DNA of 64,000 nucleotides from Asterias amurensis (GCF_032118995.1 NC_092659.1:10147177-10211176); one strand, 5' to 3'; positions 10,254-22,728 are shown, counted from the first letter of the stretch. Translations and numbers: made by a program. The notes: generated by a model not told the origin, from the sequence alone.

Positions 10254-10573
10254 ATATGGTTAGAAAGATGTTGTAAAAGTAGAATACAATGATCTACACA
10301 ATTTTGCCTCGAAATTGCGTGGTTTTCCTTTTACTTTGTGAACTAACACGGTCGGCCATTTATGGGAGTCAAAAATTTGACTCCCATAATTGGCCGACCG
10401 TGTTATTAGTCGACGAGGTAAAAGAAAAACCACGCAATTTTGAGGCATATATATTTGTGTGGATCATTGTACTCTACTTTTAAAACCTCTTTCTAACCAC
10501 ATGCATCGATAACAAACGGTTACAAACGCTTTGTATACCAGCTCGTCCGATCCAAGGCAAAGTGTTCCTTTAA
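10254..10573. mobile_element. MITE family P, right part of the split copy
   Basis: Resumes with ATATGGTTAGAAAGATG, passes through the CGGTCGGCCATTTATGGG palindrome, and ends CCGATCCAAGGCAAAGTG then TTCCTTTAA. Confidence 0.85.
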
Positions 10574-10702
10574 GTTTAAAACATACACAAACAAATTCTC
10601 AAATATCATGGACAATGTACACAAACTACATGTGCATGCAACATTTGTACATGGCTTATCGTACTGAAGTAATAGTGGTATCCTGGCAACATTAAGTGAC
10701 AC

Positions 10703-10858
10703 TTAAATGACCTGTACACGTTTGGTAATAATTACTCAAAAATGTACTTGGTGACGAGCAACAGAGAGTTGTTGGTATAACATAATTGTGAGAAACGACT
10801 CCCTCTGAAGTAACGTATAGTTTTTTTTAGAAAGAGGTAATTTCTCACTGAATGTTGT
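10703..10858 (+). mobile_element. MITE family A, divergent subfamily, 3'-truncated
   Basis: TTAA then GACCTGTACACGTTTGG through GAGGTAATTTCTCACTGA. The right half is missing and it runs straight into the family C copy. Confidence 0.75.
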
Positions 10859-11165
10859 GACATTGATCGAAATCACATTTACTGTTAGATTTTCCAGTGT
10901 TCTACTACAATTTAGAGTATGGTTAGACTACGTAAACTACTGAGGCTTGAGCGAGCTCAAGCGCCGTGGATTTTGTGCTGTGCACGGCGTGAAGTCGGGC
11001 TGTGATACGGGAGATCGCGAAGTTGTCCGACTCTAGCTGAGGCTTGAGCTAGCTCACGCGCCGTGGATTTTGCGCTTTGTACGGCGTGAAGTCGGGCTGA
11101 GATAAGGGAGATCGCGAAGTTGTCCGACTCTAGCTAAATAATTTGAAGCTGAAAATAAAGGTATT
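10859..11165 (+). mobile_element. Family C copy with duplicated ~98-bp core
   Basis: The outer arm (GTGACATTGATCGAAATC) is followed by two head-to-tail copies of a unit starting TGAGGCTTGAGC and ending GTCCGACTCTAGC, at about 10939-11036 and 11037-11135. The right arm of the foldback is largely absent. Confidence 0.75.
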
Positions 11166-11762
11166 TCCAGCTTCTTCATGAGATTTTTTTATTGAAAATA
11201 CGTTTGTCAAGCTCAATGTACAAAATGTCATCAAAGGGGTTTCACAAAATGTAACATTAAATAAACCCATCCTTGTCCCAACGTCTGGGGCTGTCTCTCA
11301 ACATTGACGAAACAAAAGTGTTTCATCAACCTGCTCCTGGTCAACTCTCACCTCCTCCTATAAGATCTTAATGGTGGCCAGGAACTTGAAATGTGGAGAA
11401 ATCTTGGTAGTCCCCTATCCAAGAGTAAAGTTTTCCTCAGCTTCGGGAAATAGGGTGCACGTCAACGAAAATGTCAACTTAGAAAGCACTGGTATAACAA
11501 AAAAATTAACAACGAAATTGCACTTCTCATCGAAACAAAGGATTTGCAACTGGAAATAATTTGTGAGGCTCTTGCATGAGACCCCATAGAGGTCCTATCC
11601 AGACTAATGGGTTGGTCATGGTTTGTCGGACATAAGTGGGTCGGACTTAGTGACATCAGTTATTCAACAAATTGTCTGCTGGTGAATGTATGTATAGGGC
11701 ATAATGGTGCGTAACAAACCTGCCAAAACAAACTTACAGACTAACATAACAACCCTTTTCGG
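11166..11762. other. No gene or repeat recognised
   Basis: Mixed sequence without splice-flanked open frames that I trust. Confidence 0.4.
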
Positions 11763-12140
11763 TTAATGACACTGGACACTATAGTAGATGTCAAAGACCA
11801 GTCTTCTCACTCACTGTGTATCTCAACATGCAAAAACAAAAACTGTGCAAATTTGAACTCAATTGGTCGTCGAAGTTGCGAGATAATAATGGGAGAAAAA
11901 CACCCGTCACACGACGTTGTGTGCTTTCAGATGCTTCGTTTCGGGACCTCAACATTTAACTCTGAGGTCTCGAAACGAAATTCGTGGAAAATTATTTCTT
12001 TCTCGAAAACTACGTCACTTTTAAGGGAGGACCGTTTCTCACAATGTTTTATACTACCAACAACTCTCCATTACTCGTTACCAAGTATAAGGTTTTGCTA
12101 ATAATTATTTTGAGTAATAATTTTATACTTATAGTGTTAA
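11763..12140 (-). mobile_element. MITE family A copy
   Basis: TTAATGACACTGGACACTAT start, and the family's left-end landmarks (AAACTACGTCACTT, ACTCGTTACCAAGTA) appear in inverse order, so it sits on the minus strand. The right edge is decayed. Confidence 0.85.
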
Positions 12141-12257
12141 GTACATTTAAGTCGATATTTTGAGATAAACAAATTAGTTTTCTAAATTAAAACACAACCC
12201 TGTCCATCTTCTGTCAGTTTTTACTGTTATTTTCATGGCATTAATTGGTAGTTAATA

Positions 12258-12777
12258 AGGGAATCAATGTGTGGTGAAGAGGTTTTCAACTAGTGGTTTA
12301 ATCCCAACGAGGCCTGGTTCTTGATTATTTTACCGAGACGAAGGCGAGGTAAACTATCAAGAACCAGGCCTCGGCGGGTTTAAACCACTAGTTGAAAACC
12401 GATTCAACACACTTTGATTCCCATTCATAAATACCTTTTCGGTCAAAAACATCAACACTTTTTCGTCAAAAAGTAAAATGAATGCAGAAATTGTTCAATG
12501 ATTTCTTTCAACACAACACCTCCAGCTATAAAATGGTAAGGCCCTCGGGCAAACAACTCCTTATAAGGAGATTGCTGTGCGCGTCGCGCGTATCGCGTGA
12601 TGTGGTATAACTGTCTCGGCCGTTGCTCTCGACCAATAGGAATGAAGAAACTGTCTTATAAGCACAGGTGCAAGCTCGAGTGTCACGCCCATGTTTCAAC
12701 ACTTTTTACTGGTTATAAACAAAGGTTTATACACACACCAATAGGAATAGCGAAACTGTCTGAGGTATTTATGAATT
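12258..12777 (+). mobile_element. Foldback element, family E
   Basis: The core 12258-12425 is a large palindrome: GGGAATCAATGTGTGG and TTTTCAACTAGTGGTTTAA on the left arm match their inverses on the right. The following 350 bp, ending in GTCTGAGGTATTTATGAATT, is also shared with the inverted copy at 52049-52608, so the unit is longer than the palindrome. Confidence 0.75.
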
Positions 12778-13300
12778 ATGTTTTTTGTTTGGGCTTTGTT
12801 GTGATTTTCTCTGAGCCTTTTTTATTATCCTAAGTAAATAGGTTGCCAACTTTTTGGCTTGAGCTTATCAACATGTCATTTCAAGGCCAGACATTACAAC
12901 CATTATGTATACGCGGCCACTCGAAACCGGGACAGTCCCTATTTTAATAGTCTCTATTTAAATAGGGACAGCACCCAGGGACAGCACCTGTGTTTTTTCA
13001 TGCACTAGATTTGCTTACAAAAAGAGCTGCACACCCACAAAATAACACGAAGTGGTTGAGGGGTGCTCCGGGCAAATGTCATTATTATTAATACCAAATA
13101 TCCAGATGGGTGACTCGGGTTGAAATGAGACGTAAAAGTCTATGTACTAGAACAGTGCAGACAATACCCAATGTCATCAATAGGCCTATGCCTATACTGT
13201 ATGGCAGTATTATCAGATCATAAACCAGGTTGCATATGCGGAAAAGTGGTCTCAATAGTGGTCTGTAGCTACATCTTGTTCCATTTTCGTGCATTACTTC
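12778..13300. other. No gene recognised
   Basis: Contains a short inverted and direct repeat around GGGACAGCACC near 12925-12990. Otherwise nothing. Confidence 0.4.
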
Positions 13301-13640
13301 TAAGGCAGTGGACACTATTGGTTATTACTCAAAATAATTATTAGCATAAAACCTTACTTGGTAACGAATAATGGGTAGAGGTTGGTAGTATAAAACATTG
13401 TGAGAAACGGCTCCTTCTGAAGTAACGTGGTTTCCTAGAAAGAAGTAATTTTCAACGAATTTGATTTCGAGACCTCATAATTAGATTTTGAGGTCTCGAA
13501 ATTGTGTTTTTCTTTCATTATTATCTCGCAACTTCGACGACCAAATTGAGCTCAAATGTTCATAGGTTTGTTAATTTATGCATATGTTGAGATACACCAA
13601 GCAGGTCTTTGACAATTACCAGTAGTGTCCAGTGTCTTTG
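13301..13640 (+). mobile_element. MITE family A copy
   Basis: TAAGGCAGTGGACACTATTG start and TGTCCAGTGTCTTTG end. All major internal blocks are present in the plus orientation. Confidence 0.85.
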
Positions 13641-15257
13641 AAAAAAATTACCATTTGTCCGGACCTGTGAACAAAATGCGTAAGCAAGGTATGATAACAA
13701 TCTTGCAGAGGTCTTGAAATTAAATTTGCAATCGTCATACTCATTTTTGCAACCGTCAGTTTCGAAACCGGCATACACCTTAAAAAACGACATCAGCAGC
13801 GGCAATCGATTCTATCTCGCTCGTAAAAAATACAAAATGAAACACATATCTCTATACAATACTCATAATACGAACTTTTATTATAGCAGCTAAATGGTCG
13901 TAATTTGACCGCAGCTATTTATAGAAGCATCGCACAGCTCTTCATTGACATTGCTGTACCATCATTAGCCATGTGAAATATTGCGACAGTTTTTTGCGAC
14001 CTTAATGCAGAAAATTACATCACCATGAACATAGATAAATGATTTCCTTTACAAAACTAGTGCCGTGTCTTATTTAGTATTATGGCAAAGACTATTGCGT
14101 TGCAGTGTCTAGTCCAACCTTTTCTAGATAGGACTTTCGGACAGTATTAGATTAACCACATGATGTAAGAGGAAATTCAAATAAAGAAAACATCGATGTT
14201 ATTGGTCTATGAATTTTATTTGCAATCACATCCTATGCAAGCTGATACTCGGCTCTATTACACAGCACGCGTGCAATGCTTTTAATATTTTTTAGAACTC
14301 AATATTTTGGTAAAGACTACAGCGTTGCTTGTGGAAACTTATGCGATTACGAAAGGACGTTAGAATTTTTGATAAAGCAGAAACCAGCATGACTAGTCTG
14401 AACCCGGATATAAACATCGCCATTAAAGGTGCTCGAACTTTCAAACACTGTTGTATTTGTTGCTGGACGTCGTCTCATAATTGAGTCGAGAAGCAAACAG
14501 TGTAAGGATCGTTAACTTAAAGGCACTGGACACTATTCATAATTATTTTATTTTTTCCGAGTCTCTATCACAGTGGCGTAAACCATTGGAGGTCATGAAC
14601 CCTTGGCCTATAATAAATTCGAACAAACTAACCACATGGAATGGTTCGATACATCAATCAGCCTACTCCTAAAAAATAATTATTATTTTAAAAAGTGTAT
14701 TAATTGTATATAAATAAATACAAAAATAGAAATGATCAAAAAAATATTTTAAAAAGAGAAAAATAAATAAATAAATTAACAGTTACTGTCCTTTTACTGT
14801 CGTCTTCAGTTAATCGTTTTCTACGATGTACTTAAATTTACTTTTGTATCATGTGTTGATGTTCGTGTTGTTTGATATGTATAATCACCTTTTGTTTATT
14901 GTCATTTTAATTATCTGTTTGATCTATCAGTATCTCTGTTAAAGTTATGGAAGATGATTGTACTTAGTTATCACTGGAGATAAATTACATAAATGAATAA
15001 ATATAAGAATAAAAACCTTTGTACTACCTCCTGTAGCTCATTGTATCTGTTATTTAATAGTAGTATTTATTAGTCTTGTTTTATTGATGTATGTTGTTGC
15101 TGATGTTTGTTGCTGAATAAATGGAGTAGTATAACTCCACATCAAGAGAACAAAATATATAAAAATGACGACACTATTCAATTTATCGACAAACATCCTG
15201 TGATTATACATTGTATAAATAATTAAGATTGACAACTAAAATAGCAGATCAAAAAAC
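13641..15257. other. AT-rich region without genes; solo family A terminus at 14517
   Basis: No gene seen. 14517-14547 is an isolated left terminus of family A (TTAAAGGCACTGGACACTAT). 14660-15010 is strongly AT-rich. Confidence 0.5.
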
Positions 15258-15503
15258 TGGGCCCAATTTCATAGAGCTGCTAAGCACAAAAATGTGTTAG
15301 CATGAATTTTCTTCCATGATAAAAACAGGATTACCAACCAAATTTCCATTTGTTGTATGTTGCTTCTTACTACTGGTACTCAGCTGTTGTTTGCTTGTCC
15401 TGAAAATCACATGGAAATTTTGTTGCCATTCCTGTTTTTATCAAGGGAGAAATTTCATGCTAAGCAAATTTATGTGCTTAGAAGCGCTATGAAATTGGGC
15501 CCT
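15258..15503. mobile_element. Foldback MITE with GGGCCCAATTTCAT ends
   Basis: Left arm GGGCCCAATTTCATAGAGC with GCTAAGCACAAAAATG; the right arm ends TATGAAATTGGGCCC. The inner arms also pair (ACCAAATTTCCATTTG with CATGGAAATTTTG). It is non-coding. Confidence 0.85.
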
Positions 15504-16095
15504 GGCAACATAAGACAACGAGCTTATCACATCTCAAAATAAGCCCTTGTAAGTTTATTAGAAAACCGGGGAACATATCAATTTGATGTTTATTTTTCAG
15601 TGAATTACATCGTTACTCAGAATTACTCCGTACATGTATACGTTATTCATAATACGGGGCCATTTGTGTACAATAGTCGCTCCTCCCATTTATGGTGTGT
15701 TGAATCTGATGTGTTCACCTTCCGTGCTGGTTGTCAACTCGACCCAGTGCATGTGCAATCTTGATGTAGCGACTCGGCAGCACATCAGTTTAGTATCGAT
15801 TGCTTAACGCGCATTGGAACATGCTCTGCCGCAAATCGGGTAATTCCCCGTATCTTACATCCAATGGAACTTCGCTCTGTGGAAATTACTTCATATCAAA
15901 GCAAAGTCACTTTCTCTCTCAGAGATTACCATATTTTGTAATCTCAAATCTTTTTTTGGATACACGCACATTTCATTTAGAGATGTTAAAATCGTTTTCA
16001 CATCTTGAGCGTAGGCCTATATATTTGGTGGAACAAATCTCATGACAGTATTATTCCTAGCAGCCTTCTCTCGATAGACATCTTTAACAAGCATC
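15504..16095 (+). promoter_or_regulatory. Upstream region of the second TNF ligand
   Basis: Presumed promoter or 5' UTR because a coding ATG follows at 16096 (context AGCATCATGG). No TATA box or other element can be assigned with confidence. Confidence 0.3.
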
Positions 16096-19000
16096 ATGGC
16101 ATCATCTTACATCAATGGCAATGTGGAAGCATGTTATGTACCTGAAGATACAGCAACTGGAGAGAAGACTACAAACGGACATGTTGAAGATCCGAAACAC
16201 ACACGAGCGAGCCGACTTCAGATATCATACACGAGTCTTCTCCTTCACGTAGTTTCCTTTACAGCCGTTGTTTGGTTAATCGTACAAGTAGTTCAACTCA
16301 GGGATGATCTTGCCCGGTTGCATAATGAGAACACACGGATGGGAGGTCTCGATTGGCGTGACGATCAACATAAGCAAACCCAACAAGCAGAAGACGAAAT
16401 TATTCAAGTAAGTTACACATTTGATTTTCTTTACGGTATGTTCACCGGTGGCTTTAAAATGGGTAAGATAATTTCCGTCGTCAACTTTAAATAAGTAGGC
16501 CCTACACACGTAAAATATTTGCTGTGCTGTGCAGGCTGGACAGGGTAGTGAGAATAAAGCAGCCCTGTGTAGTCCACCACCACCTCTGTCTTTGAAGGCT
16601 ACTAATCGCGGGCGTCAATCGGGGGGGGGGGGGCACAGGGGGATGATCCCCACCAACTGTTCGGGGGAGGGGACCACAATATCAAATGTCCCCCCTCAAA
16701 TTGGCATAAGATTGCACCACACAGTGCATCTAAAGTGCACAATTTTCGGACAAACTTCACGTCTGGATGTTCCATCGTTGACAGATTCCCCCACCCCCGG
16801 TCCCCCCAAAAGGTGGGGGGTGAAGAGTTGGGACATCATGTTCCCCTCGCCCCCCCCCCTGTTTTTGACAAATTTCATCATAAAGCTAAAGTTTTATACT
16901 GTGTCCCGCATGGGCATCAATATTGAACCATTATGGCAATTTAAGTAAAAGTTCATAAAGCTCCTAGTTATCGTTAACTATATTTAGAAGAATTTGTTCT
17001 TTGAAGTACTTCTTACAAATTACAAAAGTTTAATAATGGGCACGAAGTTCGAATTTTATTCCAAAGGAGAGGTCCCTGATATCTTACAGTTGAAAGGTGA
17101 AGAGTTGTCCTAACTTTACTTAGATGAAGTTTTGAGGCATTCAAGTTCCTAGCACACTCATTCTTTTTCATGACACACAATCATCATTCAATTTAGCAAA
17201 GCTGGTTCGACTATAGAGATTTTGCTGATTTAATCATTTTCAAGTTCGTAAAGAGGCAATCAATTTCGCTAAACGAGGATTCATATAAAAATACGACTAA
17301 AGAAGTACGAATAAACAGATAAACTGTAAAAGGCAACTGTTTCGTACCTTCATTTTTATTTTTGTTATTTTTATGTTTCAAGTAAACTTAACCTGGTTCC
17401 CATAAGGTTTTGTCTTCTGTATTTTTTTTTCGGTAGAGCTTTAATGGTTAACTGAGCAAGACCTGATAATTGGATATGTTTGAATTCCTTTTTTATTTTT
17501 TATTTCTTTTTTTTTTAGAATCGCCAACCATCAATTATCTGTTGGCGTGCCAGACATGTTGGCATATTATGTTCAAGGGTGCCAAAAAAATATCCGCATG
17601 CCTTTAACATTCGTATGGAAACAAAAAGTTAACCTAGCGTTTTAAAGATTGCACACATTCCAAGATTGACTGCCCAAAATGAAATTGAATGACTAAACGC
17701 ACGCCTCAAAAAAATCCTGCGAATTTGAATGCAGCTTCGATGAATGGTTAAATTGAATGATTATTCTGTTAAATCGAATGACGTAAAAGTACCTTTGACT
17801 AGTCTTAAAAAGTAATCGAATGACCCTTTTCAGTGGCATTCGATTTCGTGGGAAATAGAATAGTCCGGTGGTTAAATTGGCTGCTCATTTTCCGAAATTG
17901 ACCGGGAAAACCTACATTAGAGAGGAGTAATTAATTGGGTGTGTTAGAAGAAGACAACTAATTCAGATTGAGTAGCCTCTGTAAAGTACGATTAGAACGA
18001 AAAAACACTTTGAATTACATTTGATTGTCCTTATCCTTATCCTTATTAATATAGCACATGGTATTATTTATAGCGAATACAGACACAAATTTGTCACCGT
18101 CCTTTCGTTCCTTTTTTAAAGTGATTAAAGATTTTCTTTTTCCGTAAACCTTGCGTATACAAACATTGCAAGCTATCAATTAGACATATTTTTTCAAAAA
18201 TCCAAAAGGCCAAAATTCTTCTGCTCAAATTTCGAAGGCATATGTTCTGTTTCGTTCATAGGCCTTTATAAACTGGCTTAAAGGAACACGTTGCCTTGGA
18301 TCGGTCGAGTTGGTCTTTGAAAAGCGTTTGTAACCGTTTTTTATAAAATGCATATGGGTAGAAAGATGTTGTAAAAGTAGAATACAATGATCCACACAAA
18401 CATGCCTCGAAATTGCGTGGTTTTCCTTTTACCTTGTCGACTAACACGTCGGCCATTTATGGGGGTCAAAATTTTGACTCCCATAAATGGCCGACCATGT
18501 TAGTTCGCACAGTAGAAGGAAAACCACGCAATTTCGAGGCAAACTTGTGTGGATCATTGTATTCTACTTTTAAAACATCTTTCCAACTATATGCATTTTA
18601 TAAAAAACGGTTACAAACGCTTTTGTTTTGACCAACTCGTCCGATCCAAGGCAACGTGTTCCTTTAAGATTGCACCGTTAGAATGCAGAATTTTCCCCGG
18701 ACCTTAACACTCGCATGCTCCATCCTGATAGATCTGCCCTTTTGGGACGAAACGCCGTCTGAGCACTGGATATGCAAACATAATAGGCCTATGGATATGA
18801 GGCTGTAATTTGGTTGTTTTCAGATATTGTATCATAGCAAAAATAAGCACCAAATGGTTTACAATACAGGCCTTAAAACTAAAAAATTCCAATTAATCTA
18901 AACATTCTTCAGAGATATGCCCGTAGAATGATAGTGTTATATAGATGTGTACAATAACAAGGGCGACTGTTTCCAATATCAATCATGTTCTTATTTCAAT

Positions 19001-22000
19001 ATAGGATTCCAATGTGAACTTAAATACAAGACAGCGATCAAGGAGACAAGCGCAAGTCGGTGGCTCATCAGGTATACGATCATGTTTGAACCCTCAATCC
19101 CCTTTGCGTCCACAAAGACCATGATCCCGTGGGCTTGCGCAACCACCCGGCTTGGTGGTTGGCCACCTTACGGTTCGACATCAAGGCTACCCCCCCCCCC
19201 CCCGCCCCAAACCCCAGCCGGACTTCCTGGAAAATTTGGCTTTTCGGGGAGATAGGGGGGATAAATATGGAAAATGAGAAAGGTTTATATAAAAAAAAAT
19301 TATATATTTTTTTTATTTTGAGTAATAATCATTCTAGCAGCACTTAAATTCAACAATATACCAACATTACAGGATTTTTTTTATCCAACTAGGCTTAAAA
19401 CAGTTAACATGTTCCTTCATCCATCCTATGGAAAGCATAATGTATTTCTAGCCTTTTTTATTCTGTACTTTATTAATGAATTGTTTTAAAATCTGTTTCA
19501 TATCTGCAGAAACGTATTCATACGATTATGATACGGTAAGTTATAGACTCTATTATTTGTAGTTATTCTGTCACTTGGTACGATTTTGAAGGGGGAAAGG
19601 AGTGTCTCACTGAGCAAACAAAGGCTGACTAACAGGGTGTATGCTTTAGTAGACTTTGCAGGCCTTATAGTAAAAACAAATCTGATTTATTCACAAGTTC
19701 AAAACGTCGGAAGAGAGACTAAAATATTAAGAAGAAGAGTATCACGCCGCATGCTCTTTCGATGCTTTTGAATTCTAATTTGAATGAAAACTAAAACCCA
19801 TACGTTAGTTCATGCGCGATTATTATGTTAAAATTTGCATCGGCGATAAAGAATATTAATTTTGGCTTTAACCCATACACTGGTGTGTGTTAGCACTGTA
19901 TACTCAGTACTTTCCCGAGTCCTGTGAAAGCAAATCACAGGCATATTACTCGGTGGGATTTAAACCAAAGACCTTTGCAATTCTAGTGTCTTACCTAATA
20001 GACTACCGAGATTGCCCGGATAGCTATAGAGGCAGTTCTAATCATATGTTTTGGCAGCGGGTACCGCAACGAATAGATGTTAAATTTGCATCGTGGATAA
20101 GGAATATTATTTTTGGTTTTTACCGTACACCGATGTTTGTTATAGCACTGTATACTTAGCACTTTCCCAAATCCTGTGAAAAAAACACCCAGGCATATAT
20201 CTCGAGTGGGATTCGAACCTACGACTCTTGAAATTCTAGAGCAGTGTCTTACCAAGTAGACAACCGAGATTGCCCGGTTGCTATAGAGGCAGTTCTCTAT
20301 AGACGAGAATCTTTTAAGTGCCGGTTTGCCATTATATCACACAAAAGAAGCTGATGAAGATTTGATTTTACAAATAATGTAAGACAAAACAGCTAAATGA
20401 GCATTCCTTGTCATGTTCGTTTTAATATCAGCTTCCCTTGGATGGCCTTCCTTCTCTTCATGTTGTCGGTAATCAGCAGGACTATCTGGAACAAAGTACA
20501 GGTAGGATATGGAATAAGTTAATGTTACTCTGAGAGTTGGTCAAGAAAGCTTGTGCTCAAGCTTTGCCTTTTCTGGGATCCAAAAATGTGGAACGATCTG
20601 CCAGTTAGTTAGCCTTGCTCAGGCAGTCCAATCTTTCACTCCGAAAAAGACCGCCACTATAAAAACCCAACCGTTACCACAGTTCGTATAATGTGTATAA
20701 CCACATCACACGACACGACGCCCCCCCCCCCCCCCCCCCCGTGCACAACCGAATGCGGAGGCCGTATGCGGACACGGCTCCGCATGCGGATAAGTGGTAC
20801 AAGTGCGGATGACTTGTGCACATTAGTCGTACGACAGGTGTTGAGCGATGTGACAGTGTATACTGGTTGGGTCGTGCGGTGTGAGCAAGGGTACCAGTTA
20901 GTCCGCGGAAAAAACTGAGCTTTTCTATTCTTAATCGCTTAATTTGTACTCTGTAGATTGTGAGTTGCTTTATACTTCTTGACAGTAGTTCCCGCCTTCT
21001 ATTATTGTACATTCATCTAAATTACAACTTTATTTAAATTCCTGAATGTCTATTACAGGGACCGGTCTCTTTTGTTTTGAAAGCTGGTCTGGTTTTTTAA
21101 AGCCTTCTTTTATGAAATTTACTCTAGTGATTTTTTTACTCTTCATTATTTGTTTATATTGCTTTTAATTTTCCGTTTAAATTCTTACATATTTACGCTT
21201 AGTTTACAACTTCTAAATCGTTAGTTTTATGATGTGATTTGTATAATTACTTCTTAATGTGTTAATTTGTTTGTTCTTAACAATGTAATTAAGCAGTGCC
21301 CAAATGGAAACCAGTATTTTTTTTACTGGTTTGGCTCGCAAAGGAACCAGATAAAGTGTTTATCACTAATTACGATTTCCTGGCAGGTGCACTCATTCGG
21401 TTTGCCCGATCGGAACAATTGTTGTCTATGTGATGATGTTTCTTTGTAACTATTTCAGTGAACTGGTTTACGTTTCATACGAGTAGTGATACTGGAATGT
21501 TGGGCAGAATCTCACACGAGAGCCTGGTGTTTGTGCACAACCAGTTCATAGAGGTAGGTCTAAATAAAACGCTACTATAATCGGTAATTGTCGAAGACCA
21601 GTCTTCTCACTTGGTGCATCTCAACATAATGCACAAAATAACAAACCTGTGGAAATTTGCACTCAATCGGTCATCAAGGTTGCGAGATAATAATGGAAGA
21701 AAAACACCCTTGTCACACGAAGTTGTGCATTCAGATGCTTGATTTCGTGACCTCAACATCTTATTCTGAGTTCTCGAAATCAAATATTAAAGTGAAAAAT
21801 TGCTTCTTCTCCATAACTACGTTACTTCAGAGAGAGCCGTTTCTCACAATGTTTTATACTATCAACAGCTCTCCTTTGCCTTATACCAAGTAAGTTTTAT
21901 GCTAACAAACATTGTGAGTAGTAACCAATGCCTTTAACTACCGTGCAGCTGAACTGTTCGGATTACAAGCCGTTACTACTTTTATATTATACAAAACCAC

Positions 22001-22728
22001 GTGTAAAGCAGTAAACAAAATCAGAAACACTGAGCTTCAAGAAAAGCAACCAACTACCAACACTTTTACACAGCCTTCTCCCAATATTACGTAAGTTCTG
22101 TTTTGATTATTAGCAATAAGTCAATAACATGAAGTATTCTTCGTTTACCATTACAGATAAAACTGCCTGGACACTACTTTGTGTACAGTCAGATCACCTA
22201 TGCGGGACGAGGAAGTAATTTTATAGGCCATGAAGTGGTGGTTAGACCTGATTGTGGCGATGGTAACGAGTTCGCTATTCTGGAATCTAGAGCTTTGCAA
22301 GTGTAAGTGTAACCATAAAAGTGCAAGTGTAATTATTAAAAGTAAAAACAATCTATGATCTGAAGTAAGAATGAACCAATGTGCCACCGTAATGATTATG
22401 AGGTGCTACCATAGATTGGGGGAAAAAATCCATAGAATTTGTACAATACCCATGCATTAGTGATAAAACGATGCAGTATGGATAATATTTATTGCCCCAT
22501 ATTGCTGTCTACAGAACCCCCAATGCTGGGCAGACACCGAGTGGTGATAGTGGATATGGCGGTGGTGTGTTTTACTTGGCGGCCAATGATCGAGTTGGAG
22601 TGCGCCCTCTACAAGGTGGCTCACACTACTTCAAGAAGGATAACGGACCGGGCAGTTATTTTGGCGCGTTCCTGTTGTCAAAGAGTAGCAGTATGGATGT
22701 AGATCCAGACTTAAGGCGTTGTCCATAG
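16096..22728 (+). CDS. TNF-family ligand, EDA-like, type II membrane protein
   Basis: Exons supported: 16096-16407 (104 codons, phase 0), 19510-19535 (26-nt micro-exon), 20432-20501, 21459-21553, 22157-22302 and 22515-22728 (TAG). Exon 1 encodes a cytoplasmic tail of about 42 residues, one membrane segment at about 43-66 (TSLLLHVVSFTAVVWLIVQV) and a charged, possibly coiled, stalk start. The micro-exon reads TYSYDYDT. The THD starts at SLHVVGN, passes NWFTFHTSSD and HYFVYSQITYAG, and ends SYFGAFLLSK plus a short tail. Phases chain exactly from 19510 to the stop. Exon 1 ends in phase 0 but the micro-exon needs phase 1, so at least one exon between 16408 and 19509 is unresolved. FIGHEVVV resembles EDA's ASYEVVV. 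Ligands of this type signal through TNF receptors after trimerisation. Its paralogue lies 11 kb upstream. Confidence 0.85.
16408..18277 (+). other. First-intron sequence, unresolved exon possible
   Basis: An acceptor-like GTGCTGTGCAG before 16535 opens a phase-0 frame starting AGQGSENKAALCSPPPP, but no clear donor follows. The rest to 18277 shows nothing recognisable. A missing linking exon of the TNF ligand could lie here. Confidence 0.3.
16621..16633. repeat. Poly-G tract (13)
   Basis: Homopolymer within the first intron of the second TNF ligand. Low-complexity, C-rich blocks follow to about 16860. Confidence 0.8.
18278..18667. mobile_element. MITE family P, intact copy
   Basis: The most complete P copy: TTAAAGGAACACGTTGCC start, the CGGCCATTTATGGG palindromic core, and AACGTGTTCCTTTAA end. 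Terminal inverted repeats extend through AGTTGGTCTTTGAAAAGCG. It is uninterrupted at the site where the other copy carries the 2.4-kb element. Confidence 0.9.
19190..19203. repeat. Poly-C tract (14)
   Basis: Homopolymer C run preceding CGCCCCAAACCCCAG, just upstream of a short collagen-like frame. Confidence 0.8.
19831..20294 (-). mobile_element. Two tRNA-derived SINE copies in tandem
   Basis: Copies at about 19831-20038 and 20083-20294 share a Gly-rich 3' body and a tRNA-like head on the minus strand. The second has a good B box (GGTTCGAATCCC on the minus strand, 20208-20219) and an A-box-like GTTGTCTACTTGGTAAGAC. The heads end at CCGGGCAATCTCGG. Other members are at 36250, 45590 and 46438. 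Confidence 0.85.
20535..20605 (+). mobile_element. LINE ORF2 C-terminal fragment
   Basis: One frame reads FWDPKMWNDLPV, matching the APKLWNSLP-type motif near the end of CR1/L2/Jockey-group ORF2. It is fragmentary. Confidence 0.4.
20610..20915. mobile_element. Family G element, partial
   Basis: Starts CCTTGCTCAGGCAGTCC and includes CTCCGAAAAAGACCGCC and CGCATGCGGA blocks shared with the full element at 26125-26865. A 20-C homopolymer lies at 20721-20740. Confidence 0.65.
21575..21937 (-). mobile_element. MITE family A copy in TNF-ligand intron
   Basis: Minus-oriented copy with AATTGTCGAAGACCAGTC at one end and CCAATGCCTTTAA at the other, between the exons at 21459 and 22157. Confidence 0.85.

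Noticed and set aside
11766-12101. 111-codon plus-strand frame
   Set aside because: Lies entirely within a family A MITE; equivalent frames recur in other copies.
20200-20275. A functional tRNA gene
   Set aside because: The B box is good, but the sequence is the head of a repeated SINE and does not fold into a full cloverleaf with a proper acceptor stem.
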